DNA from: Melitaea cinxia
Lineage: Eukaryota > Arthropoda > Insecta > Lepidoptera > Nymphalidae
Length of the DNA stretch: 64,000 nt
Direction: 5' to 3'
Assembly (NCBI RefSeq): GCF_905220565.1
Contig: NC_059404.1
Span: 17,326,472-17,390,471, forward strand
The notes below the pieces were generated by a model. The model had not been told where the DNA came from, made no database searches, and saw only the letters and a program-made list of their open reading frames with translations. The translations under genes were made by a program, and so were the position numbers. Shown here piece by piece: positions 54,016 to 64,000 of the stretch. Numbering within the stretch: position 1 is the first letter of the stretch; every line of letters begins with the position of its first letter.

Positions 54016-56374
54016 TTATCTATCTTCCTTTCAAGTAACAATTATCTACATCAAATTAATATTACTTATGTAATAATTAATATTTTGTAACACATTTGGA
54101 TTCCAAAGCAATATTTTGAAAGGTATATCCAATTGTTTTAATGCCAAACCATTTATCAAATAACGTATCTTTATCTCCAAGCTATCAGATCTATAAGGGC
54201 GTATAAAAGCTTTAAAATTAAGCCATTAAATAAAAACAAAAAGGCGCGCCGCTTTAACTAGAACCCAATCTCACGAACTTGGCATTAGAAAGGCGATACA
54301 GTTTAATAAAAAGGGTAATAAACGGTCCCATAAAGTACGGCCTCCAAACCCAATACCAACATAATGACGTCACGATTTCATCTGTATAACTTAAATATGA
54401 AACGAATTCTAGCTTTAATAATTTAATCGTGAGAGAGAGAAAGATAATGAGAAAAAGAGAGATATGAAGTTTGAGCGAAAAGCCAATGATTTATCAAGTG
54501 CCGAATTTGCCAATAAAATTTCTCACATTGAACTAAAAATATGATTTTGAATATGGATTTTGAAGATTTGGACCGTGATCTGTATATAAAAAATTAAGTT
54601 GTAATTTTGCCTGGATAGTCTTGTGTTCTTGTTGAGTTTTGTGCAGTTCTAATTTGTCATTAATTTACTAAGAAACGATTTAAATCTGTTTTTAAGGTCT
54701 ATTTGAATGAAGTATGGTGGGTGGAAATATTTAATTGATATACTGTAACTAAAAATTGAAAAATTGTGATTTCATTCAAGCAAAAGCTACCAAGTAAAAC
54801 TTTAGTAGCATAAAAAATTACTCTCATATTTGGAATAAAGTTACGTGAACCAGTTTCCGAGGGTTGGTTGAGAGCTGTAAATAAACACGCCACTAAGGCA
54901 AACTTAAATATAATGTAACAAACACGTTGGCACCCACATTTGGGTGCACATGTTGTTGCCGGCTGTTACCGAGTTGCGGAGTTCGGCGACTTCAGCAACT
55001 ATTCTGGCAACGGTCTTGATTTATTACACTTCAGGTTACTGGCTTGCAATTTGCGGTTCATGACTGGAGACACTTGCTGCTGGATTCTCATTTTGACGAA
55101 TATTAAAACTTTATATAGCAAACATATAATATAATACAGAAAAATACCTCTACATATGCGTAGCTACTGTTCTCGTATATACCTAATTATTTAAGAAAGC
55201 TTCTTTGATTGATTGATTGTTTTAGTCTTCTCACACCTGAACCTAGGTTTCTTTCATTAATCAGTAGAAAGACTGATAGAGAGAAGGGCTATAGAAAGCT
55301 CCCAAAAACTTGGAAACAGTTCCTTAATGGTTCTATGTATAATCTTATTTAAGGCTCTATATAAATATTACTTCATAGTAACTGCGTACGTAGCGTAATA
55401 CGTAGGTATTTCCAAAATAATGGCAGAAAACATGAAAACTCGAAGATTGAGTAGTCAATAGATTGACATTGCTGCTGAAACTGGCACACGGTGTACTCTG
55501 AACTAAGCTCTGAATGCAAAACTTTATGATAGCAGTGATTAGAACGTCACGCGTCACCGCCAACCAATTTGAGGGGTCCAGGACAATTTGTCTTGTGAGA
55601 GCAATTTGGTATTCACTTGGGAGTTAATAGTTTCACTAATTGATGTCATTTTGACACGCCGTGATATGCGTCGTGAATTGATAAGTTAATTGCAGTCCGA
55701 TTGCCATTTTAAAGGCAATCAATTTGAAAATTTTATTATGGATTTTGAAATATTATCCGTTTATGCAATGTTGGTTCACGACTTTTAATATTCACGCTTG
55801 TGCAAATAACTGGTAATAATTTTATATATTACACTTTCATTTGAATCTCTCCCGGCTTCGTTGAGGATATATGAGGTACTTTCTATTTCCATTACTTTTA
55901 TTACAAGGTATATTATGTTCCCATCCCATGTATAAAATATATTATTTTGAGAGGAATATTGACAGTGATAGTTTGAACACAATAACGAAAGATGAACTTT
56001 AATAACAAGTTTTTGGGATAAAGATAGCCGTTTTTATAGTAAAATATCTCAAATACGAACTGTTTTCTTTAATTACGTATAAGGAATAGTTTAAGATACT
56101 GTCTTTTTGTATTATAAAGACGTGTCATATCTTCTCTTGAGTGTTCTCAAGAAAAGACTATAAGTACTTTTAAAAACTATTTTGAATAAACTGGACATTC
56201 TTTGAAGATTTTTTTACAAAAGAAAATATAACTTTTAAACAAACTTTAAATTAGTCTCTAGTATTAGCATATAAAAGCAAACACTTCTTACTAATATCTC
56301 TTAAAGATTACGAATTTTCCGAATAAATTTGTTCGTAGAATTCGTTATAGAAAATGGTTATCCTTTATTACAAA
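54016..56374. other. Long AT-rich spacer
   Basis: A slightly GC-richer patch at 54930-55085 stands out. The 64-codon plus frame there has no recognised motif. No repeat family found. Confidence 0.4.
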
Positions 56375-58396
56375 CTAGCTGTGCCCGCGGCTTCGCCCGC
56401 GTTGAAATCAGTGTGTCACAAAGTTTTCCCGGCAAACTTCCAGTGAAACTCTCATCAAAATCGGCTTAGCCGTTACGTAAACCTTCCTCTTAAACCGCAT
56501 GAAAATCCGTTCAGTAGATTTTGAGGGAATCGATCACATACACTTTTGGAGACTTTGTTTTATAATATACTAACTGTTGCCCGCGACTACATCCGCGTGG
56601 TTATAAAGATATGCATAACTATTAAGATGTTTAACGCAAATTATTGTTTTATTTCAGTTACTTGAAATGCTTATCACACTGATTAACTTTTTAAAAGGCA
56701 CAATTTAGTATAATTTAATAGTTGTTTTTATAAAACCTCTCTATACACCACATTCTTAGTTTTATTTTCAGGCAGCAGTATAAATAACCTATCAGGCGAA
56801 CTTACATGTTTCATACAAACTATTAACCCCAATTAAGCCCCTTAGCGGTGGAATATCGCAAAATCCGTTCTTAACGGACTTCTACTAACTATAATCTACC
56901 TCCCTGCCAAATTTCATCTTTGTCCATCCTGGATGGATGAACCCTCCAACAGTTTTTGAGTTCTCGTGATGAGTGAGTCAGTGACCGTTCTCTTTTGTAT
57001 ATATAGATTACGATGCATTATTTGGCCACCATCTCATCATCTATAGAGCACACATTTTACATTTCAAGTCAAAAAAATAGAACTTTCATACAAACTTCTA
57101 ACCCCCGTTTTACCCCTTTAAGGGTTGAATTTCATAAAACCAGTTCTTAGCAGATGTTTACACTCCATAAGGAAACTACCTGCCAAATTTCAAGTTTGTA
57201 TCTGTTATAGTTTCGGAGATTTCGTTATGAGGGAGCAAACTTACCATCCCCCGGTTTAACCCCAAAAAGGAGTTGATCTCTAAAAATACATTATTTGGAC
57301 ACCTTTTCACCATCTATAGAGTTTACATTTTAAATTTCAAGTCTCTTACTTCAAAAACATAGGACTTTCATTCAAATTACCAACACCCGTTTCACCCCCT
57401 TAGGGGTCGAGTTTCGTAAAATCGGTTCTTAGCAAATGTTTACGTCCTATAAGAAACCTACCTGTCAAATTTCAAGTTTGTATCTGATATAGTTTCGGAG
57501 ATTTCGTAATGAGTGAGTCAACCTACCATCCTCCATTTTAACCCCAAAAGGGTGTTGATTTCTTAAGATACATTATTTGGACACCTTTTCACTATCTATA
57601 GAGCATACATTTTAAATTTCAAGTCTCTTACTTCAAAAACGTAGGACTTTCATACAAACTTCCAACCCCCGTTTCACCCCCCTTAGGGGTCGAGTTTCGT
57701 AAAATCCGTTCTTGGCAAATGTCTACGATCTATAAGGAGCCTACTTGCCAAATTTCAAGTTTTTAGGTGTTATAGTTTCTGAGATTTTGTGATGAGTGAG
57801 TCAACCTACCATCCCCCGTTTTAACCCCAAAAGGGAGTTGGTTTCTAAAGATACATTATTTGGACACCTTTTCACCATCTATAGAGCATACATTTTAAAT
57901 TTCAAGTCTCTTACTTCTAAAACATAGGACTTTCATACAAACTTCCAACCCCCGTTTTACCCCCTGAGGGATCGAATTTCGTAAAATTCATTCTTAGCGG
58001 TAGTTTACGCTGTAAAAAGAACCTCCCTGCTAAATTTCAAGTTTGTAGGTGTAATAGTTTCGGAGATTTCGTGATCAGTGAGTCAACCTACGATCCCCCG
58101 TTTTAATCCCAAAAAGGGGTTGATTTCTAAATATTCATTATTTGGTCACCTTTTCACCATCTATAGAGCTTACATTTTAAATTTTAAGTCTCTTACTTCA
58201 AAAACATAGGACTTTCATACAACGTTCCAACCCCCGTTTTACCCCCTTAGGGGTCGAGTTTCGTAAAATCCGTTCTTAGCGGATGCCTACGTCTTATAAG
58301 GAGCCTACCTGCCAAATTTCAAGTTTGTAGGTGTTATAGTTTCGGAGATTTCGTGATGAGTGAGTGACCTTTCGCTTTTATATATATTATTATAGA
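56375..58396 (-). mobile_element. Helitron-like element(s) with internal satellite
   Basis: The 3' end (in reverse) CTAGCTGTGCCCGCGGCTTC lies at 56375, with the hairpin-rich CGCGGGCGAAGCCGCGG. The 5' TC lies at 58396, reading TCTATAATAATATATATAAA on the minus strand. A second, degenerate 3' end, TACTAACTGTTGCCCGCGAC, at about 56568 suggests that a short Helitron (56375-56567) sits against a longer one (56568-58396). No coding capacity was found. Confidence 0.7.
56810..58370 (-). repeat. 282-bp tandem repeat array, about 5 units
   Basis: The word TTATTTGG(A/C)CACC recurs at 57018, 57291, 57573, 57856 and 58138, giving periods of 273, 282, 283 and 282. Each unit also carries AACCCCCGTTT, CCAAATTTCAAGTTTGTA and TCGGAGATTTCGTGATGAG. 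The first unit is the most diverged and contains a shortened 5'-end-like sequence (TTTTGTATATATAGATTA). Confidence 0.9.
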
Positions 58397-59652
58397 TATG
58401 CCTTTATATTTTCCTGCCTTTTTATTGTGTAAATATAAAATTACCTCCGCAAAGTTTCCAACTGTACACGAGTTCGGTAATTCCCCATCCCAAAGTAACT
58501 CCACACGGTGAAATTGTAATTTTGAAGTCTTATAAAATTGGTATAATGGTTTTTGTTCGGAAACTTCGAGATATTTACGAGGCAATATCTATTAAACACG
58601 CAAGTCACAAGTGGGTGAGCGAGGCGACAATTCATAAAACGCTCAGTGACTCAATTTACTTCTCGAAAGGCTGACTACGCACTTTAGTATCAGATTGCGG
58701 TTTTGCAAATTGGTTTGCGCTGATACTTGTGCATAAAATGTAGATAATAAAGATTATCCGGCAAGAACCTATTAAAGTCTTTGATAGTTATGTTATATTT
58801 ATACATGTGTTTTCATATTTATAACTATCTGACACCCGCGAATTCGTCTGCGTTGCTTATTATATTGTATGTTCAAAATGATTGCCACGCGCTCTTATTA
58901 TAACTTTTTAGAAAGTATTTAGTCACTCTTTCAAGGTATATCAAAATGAATCGTGTAAACAATCCCGCAGCCGATAACGCCACGTGAGCCGTTCGGGATT
59001 AAGGAATATTCCGTTTTCTCCTTTACTCCACATTATTCATATTTCAAACTGTTTCTTATAAGTATTCTGCTATATTTGATAAAAGTTCCTTTATATATTT
59101 TGATTATCTTTTTAATACTGTGTATGAATATTCATATCTATATTATTATCATCTTCTATTTGTTTATTCTGTCGACATTCCGTATCGCTGTATATTAAAT
59201 TATCTTAACCTATACCCGTGACAGCTTAATGCTAACGTCGAAGAAAACACCAGAGGGGTTTTGTATTCAAATTGCGAGTCGCAAGTAAAATTTGCGCTGT
59301 GATTACAGAAATATATTTAAAGACAAAATTATATTTAGCTAAGACGAGGTCTTAAGAATTTTCATTTGTAATTGAATTTATTTTCTAACTATAATAATAA
59401 GAAATTAATTGACAAAATAAAGTTATATTATTATTATATTAATAAATTCTAAGTAATTGGAAAATTCCAAGAAAATGGATAAGCTATTTCATCCAGAAAT
59501 AGAACGAATAATAATAATAAATATATTGTTATATTGAACAATATCCATAGATGAGAATATCATCAAACCCACGCAGAATTTATACATTCTACCTAATTTA
59601 ATATAATGGTAGAAACATTGCTTTTCTGTACATATTTTTTATATACGAGTTA
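58397..59652. other. AT-rich spacer with a Helitron 3'-end fragment
   Basis: CTGACACCCGCGAATTCGTC at about 58828 is a short reverse Helitron-end fragment. Otherwise nothing recognised. Confidence 0.45.
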
Positions 59653-60140
59653 CTAGGTACGCAAACAGCGTACAGCTCATCTGATGATAAGTGATTACCG
59701 TAGCCTATAGACGTCTGCAACACCAGAAGCATCGCGAGCACGTTGCCGACCTTATCCCCACTTCCGCAGGAGCTCTGGGCGTCTTACTCACCACAGGATC
59801 ACAACACTACACAACACTCGAAAGCAGTATTGTTTAGCTGTGATCTTCTGTAAGGTCGAGGTGCTTCCCCAGTCGGGCTGCTCCTTATTTTCAGCAGAAT
59901 ATTTCCTGCTGTGACATTTTTTTTGGTATCGCAGGGGAACCCATTTACGGGTGATATCCAGGACGCCCGGGTAGGCAGTCCTAGACTGTATGCTGGCTTC
60001 AGTACTTGGTGGTGCAATACAGACCAAACCCCTGCGGGAGCCTTCAGCCAGAGTAATTCAGAGTAATTGGAGGGTCCCGGATCTGCAGGCAACAGGATCC
60101 CTTCGGGTCCTGCTGTGCCCTAACTCAGTTAAATATATTC
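59653..60140 (+). repeat. Family C repeat interrupted by an insertion
   Basis: ACGCAAACAGCGTACAGCTC through TTCAGCAGAATATTTCCTGC, then resuming TGCTGTGCCCTAACTCAG at 60111. The gap is the 194-base insertion at 59914-60107. Confidence 0.85.
59914..60107 (-). mobile_element. 194-bp retroposon-like insertion with 10-bp target duplication
   Basis: TCCTGCTGTG flanks both sides (59904-59913 and 60108-60117). On the minus strand the insert ends in an A-run (T-run 59917-59924 on plus), as expected for target-primed retroposition. Its body, containing GGGAACCCATTTACGGGTGA and CCTGCGGGAGCCTTCAGCC, is not found elsewhere in the window. Family unknown. Could be the 3' end of a LINE or a SINE. Confidence 0.8.
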
Positions 60141-60917
60141 CAAGTTTATAACAATACGTATCGATATATAAAACTAAATTTTTGATTTTACGTTTGATAA
60201 TACAATCGAGAATAGACATTGTATGATACAGAAAACAAACAGTGTTGTATTCCGTAGAGGAAAAGTAGATATGGAGATGTCAGGAAACATCAGTTTAAAG
60301 GAAATCCGGATATCCGGCGAGGGTTGGCAATCTGAATTTATATAGCTCACTATAATACTTTTTATTTCCAAATAAAAACGGTACAGTCGAAGTTTTACGA
60401 TTGTTCGACGCGAGTTGTAACAATTGGCTCGCTTCAGATTTCCCCCGACACTCGTCCACTTCTCATAATCATTAACCGAACTTCTTAGTACTGTTGGACG
60501 TCTTGAGGATCGAGTTGAGTTTTTAAATATTTTATCAGAATAAATTTTATGATACCTTTGAGACTTTTTTTAATGTTTGCTGTTTTTATTTTATAAGCAT
60601 ATTTCTTCTAAGTATATCGTTTTCATTAATTTTTTTATTGGGTGCGTTCTTTAATCTGATTGAATTGGTTTTAGTAAAATTTTGTGAAATTAAAAAAAAA
60701 TGCTTTTAATTCAGCTAAATATACTTAGATACTTGTCATGACCTGTTTATAGAAAACAAGGATGGTTCAGCTCTACTGGAGGTTATGACAAGCAGTAATA
60801 ACGCGAATAATTTCAATAAACGCAGGTTCATATGGTTTTGTAGTTATATCTGTCTCATAATTCGCACAATATCTTATTCACTGCGAAATAACAATATCTT
60901 TTTATGACTATCAATTT
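60141..60917. other. Spacer without recognised feature
   Basis: AT-rich, no gene or repeat family. Confidence 0.5.
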
Positions 60918-61194
60918 TTTAAGTATGTTTACGTTATCTCATAACTTTTTACTGGATGTACCAATATTCATGATTGATGTACCAATATTGTACCAATGAT
61001 CCTTTTTTAGTCGAAATCTGGTATTTGTCATGTGGTAGGTACCATTTAAATTTGATCGAGGTCTGACAAGTACTTTTTAGTTATTTTTAATAACGAGTAT
61101 TTACTACAATATTTATCAACTACCTACGTTGTATTACTTGTCAATGTAATTGAAGTCGATTTTTTTTTTCGTTTGCGAGCAAACACAATTAGTA
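60918..61194 (+). repeat. Family B, right part
   Basis: ACTTTTTACTGGATGTACC is followed by a small local duplication of GATGTACCAATATT, then CTACCTACGTTGTATTACTT, GAAGTCGATTTTTTTTTTCG and GTTTGCGAGCAAACACAATT. Confidence 0.8.
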
Positions 61195-61897
61195 AAAAAA
61201 ACTAATGACATGATTAAACTGTCTTAAACTATGTATTTAGTTATGGTGACTGATTTAAATATTTCAACCTAAAGAATATTATAAAATAACATTCATTATA
61301 GTTTATTTATTTATTTATTCTTGCCATTATAAAAAATAATAATAAATGACTCAGTAGGTAACTAAAAGCAATAATGAGAAGCAGCATTTCCTGTAAAGAC
61401 ATTGTGATTGTTCGGACCTTGTCGAGTCTTGTTCAAGTGTCGCCTTTGTGTCATCCTGATGTAATCGCCTTAGTTAATAATAAGGAATCGTTCGTCCGTC
61501 TGTTGTGTGTTTTCCTTACCACGTTGACATACTCCGCAATCGTGCTTCAGGTTAATAGGCAATTATCCGGGATTACGATGTAAGTGCACTGGCTTCGTCG
61601 CTTCATGCTGATGTAATGTGTATTCATATCAAATAACTACACGGCAGTCACTCAGTAAATGCTGTCACAAGCATTATTATTAATAGTATTAAGTATTTTA
61701 TGTCTTTCGAACATTGGCATCTGAAGTATAACTATGAAAACGGTTTCAAATTTACAACTTTATTTTTTTTTATATTTTAGATCACCTCCTAATCCCTTGT
61801 CTATTTCTGTTGGCGGGGTGTAAGATATGAGTATTTTAAAATTTTTACCGAATGTTGTTTGTAAGACGATAATAAGGCTGCTTAAATTTGTAGCTGA
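61195..61897. other. Spacer without recognised gene
   Basis: A 69-codon plus frame (61374-61583) lies in less AT-rich sequence but shows no motif I know. Confidence 0.4.
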
Positions 61898-62100
61898 CTA
61901 ACTCGTTCGCGCAGTTTGAGTGGCACTGCTTTTTGCTCCGCGGGTTGCCGGTTCAATTACCGCCTGAGTGAAATATTGGGTGATATATTTATCAAAAAAA
62001 AGTATTTAGCTATATCAGCCAGCTGTTATCTGTAACACAAGCATTAAGTTGCTTACCTTAGGAACAGACGACCGTGTGTATGTTATAAGATATTTATTTA
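61898..62100 (+). repeat. tRNA-derived SINE S2
   Basis: CTGACTAACTCGTTCGCGCA at the head, GGTTCAATTACCGCC as a weak B-box, then CAGCTGTTATCTGTAACACA and TTGCTTACCTTAGGAACAG. Confidence 0.8.
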
Positions 62101-62708
62101 TTATTTATTAATACAAAAAATAAAATAAAATATTAAAAAAATTAAGTTTTCGATTACCTGTAGGTATAGAATTTGCTACAACTTACTCCATCACCTTCGA
62201 GTGCTTTAGATATGGTCCAATATCAAAATATCTGTAGATAGTATCTATATCTAGTATCTAAATAAGCATAAACATAACACTATTCGTAAAAGTAGCAACA
62301 ATAATTTGTAATTAAACTTAACTAACTTTAAACCCCATTTGAATTTGAAGCTACAAAACATTACTTCCTCGGAAGACAATCTTAAATAACGAAATTGCGT
62401 CAAATTGAAACAAGTCGTTCCTTTGAGACAAATCACGCATGCGATGCTCAAAACTGCGCTGTTTTAGGGCCCGAGCACATCACCTATTTTAAACGTCACG
62501 TTGACGCGCGTTTTACAAACACATGTTGATAGCAGTTTGGTTTCGCATGGATGGATACACAAGCGCATTATCAGTACATCTATATTACTAAATACGCGCA
62601 TTTGTATTTTTTTCTTTTTGGAAAACAATTAATTTCTATGGTACATTCACAAATAGTAAAATCAAAAGGTACAATAATGTATATGCGACCATTTTTTTTT
62701 AAATATAT
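62101..62708. other. Spacer without recognised feature
   Basis: AT-rich with a short CpG-rich patch at about 62466-62520. No gene. Confidence 0.45.
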
Positions 62709-62935
62709 ATCCAGGTCGACAAACAAGGGTACGGTTCACTGTGGTAAGCGATTACCGTAGCTTATAGACGTCTACAACACCAGAAATATCTCAAGCGCGT
62801 TGCCGACCCTATCTCCAATACCCCCGGAACTCTGGTCACCTTACTAACCAACAGGAACATAACACTGCTTGACAGCACTATTATTTAGCTGTGATCTTCT
62901 GTAAGGTCGAGGTACTACCCCAGTCGGGCTGCGTT
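62709..62935 (+). repeat. Family C repeat
   Basis: CCAGGTCGACAAACAAGGGT, GTGGTAAGCGATTACCGTAG and TCTTCTGTAAGGTCGAGGTA. It stops just before the usual GCTCC. Confidence 0.8.
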
Positions 62936-64000
62936 GTGGTTGTGTACTGTATGTATTTCCAGACCCCCGATACAAGAGTGAATCCTTAGTGAGTGTGAGT
63001 GAAAAATTCCTTATTTTCAATGTATAAAAAAATTTCCAAGACATATTTCAATTCAAACGAGCGATTTATACACGTGTTTTAATTAACACGGTGTACAAGT
63101 CTTCAGGTTGCGACCTTATTGCATTTGTATCGCATCTATATTGCTAGAAATGCGCGTAAACGTTGCGTTTAACAAACATGGTGTGCAACACGCCCTTAAT
63201 CTTAATTGTGCTCGTTTGTCTCGGAAGCTGCAGATTGTGCTCTGGAAATTGCTATTTTAAAATGTTAATGAGCTAAGAGTGCAACTGTACGTTACTTCAG
63301 CTCAGCTAAATTTTAATCAATTATTAACTTTAATGTGTTAACTGTGGTGGTGAGGTGGCCCGATATGGTGCGGTGGTAGATTAACATATAGTGTAATTAC
63401 ATAATTAAGAAATAAATACATAGAGTGACGATTTAAAAGTGCTTGTGAAGTCAACTTTAATAAGAAACATTTGATAACCTTATTTTATTTCAAAACAGGC
63501 TACATTCAGTGACACGGTAGCCTAAAATAGTTTTTTTCCATACAAAAGCAAGTCCTTAACTTTTAAAGTAAAAGCCAGTTTTAAATTTTCTTTATTTCTA
63601 ATTTTTTCATTAACAAACATTAATGTGAATCAAATTAGAAAAATAGATCTAATAATCATTGATAGCCTACGCTTACCTCACGCTATCTACGGAATAACTT
63701 ACAATTTTATTACCATAGAATATTTAAAAAAAAATTCATCTCAGATTTTTTAATTATAAATTATGAAGTGGTACTTATCTGTGTAATAAAAATATTCGAT
63801 CTTAAAATATTTAATGATCATTCGATGATAATGAAAATATCTTCATACCAGAACCATCACCATTAGATAACTCTTCGGCTATTTATGGCTCGATTTTTTT
63901 ATGAATCCAATCAAACGCCCGTTACATAGGAGCGAGGAACGGCTGTGTAATTTTAGAATTGACCATTTAGATATTGATAACGCGTCTACGTGTCCGTGTC
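62936..64000. other. Spacer to end of window
   Basis: Apart from the small candidate open frame at 63178-63276, nothing recognised. Confidence 0.45.
63178..63276 (+). CDS. Candidate small ORF with signal-peptide-like start
   Basis: ATG in good context (AAACATGG) opens 32 codons. The N-terminus MVCNTPLILIVLVCLGSC has a hydrophobic core of about 10 residues and then a small-residue/Cys region, as in a secreted-protein signal sequence. The frame stops soon after. It could be a chance frame, a micropeptide or the first exon of a longer secreted protein, but no clear splice donor is visible. No promoter or neighbour supports it, so treat it as a hypothesis. Confidence 0.2.
   Translation: MVCNTPLILIVLVCLGSCRLCSGNCYFKMLMS

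Overview
The window looks like nuclear DNA of a moth or butterfly (Lepidoptera). It is AT-rich, has no operon-like gene packing, and is dominated by interspersed repeats of kinds I associate with lepidopteran genomes: tRNA-headed SINEs, short Helitron-like elements ending in CTAG, and retroposons with trinucleotide tails. I cannot name the species. I found no intact host protein-coding gene. The only long open frame is a retrotransposon polyprotein, so the window reads as intergenic or intronic sequence built up by successive insertions.

Region 1-10,000. A 16-bp perfect inverted repeat (1136-1151 and 3311-3326) encloses about 2.2 kb. That interval holds a broken minus-strand gene and eight or more direct copies of a motif close to ACGGTAATTAGAAAA, and I propose it as an undescribed DNA element. 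SINE, AT-rich and tRNA-like sequences follow.

Region 10,067-17,177. This is the centrepiece. A pogo-like DNA transposon has about 30-bp terminal inverted repeats, TA flanks and about eleven GGCTGACCACTGG-type motifs. Its transposase gene has lost most of the catalytic core. Inside it sits a complete Ty3/gypsy-class LTR retrotransposon (10,332-15,129) with apparently identical 164-bp LTRs, a CTCTT target duplication, a primer-binding site matching the 3' end of tRNA-Leu, a polypurine tract and an uninterrupted 1351-codon gag-pol frame. It looks young and possibly active.

Region 17,178-64,000. This part is a mosaic of recurring families. Family B has AACCGACTTC/GAAGTCGGTT ends and a terminal hairpin (about 13 copies or pieces). 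Family C is a roughly 280-bp repeat (about 10 copies). Family D is a retroposon with a TGA/ATC-repeat tail. Family E is a short retroposon tail. Two tRNA-derived SINE families and at least eleven Helitron-like elements are also present. A LINE open-reading-frame fragment lies at 49,261-49,637. Hairpins and minisatellites stand out at 21,001-21,100, 24,040-24,535 and 56,800-58,370. The stretches between are AT-rich and show nothing I can identify.

The Ty3 polyprotein should supply all functions for its own copying. The broken transposases cannot move their own elements, and the SINEs and Helitron-like copies would depend on enzymes encoded elsewhere.
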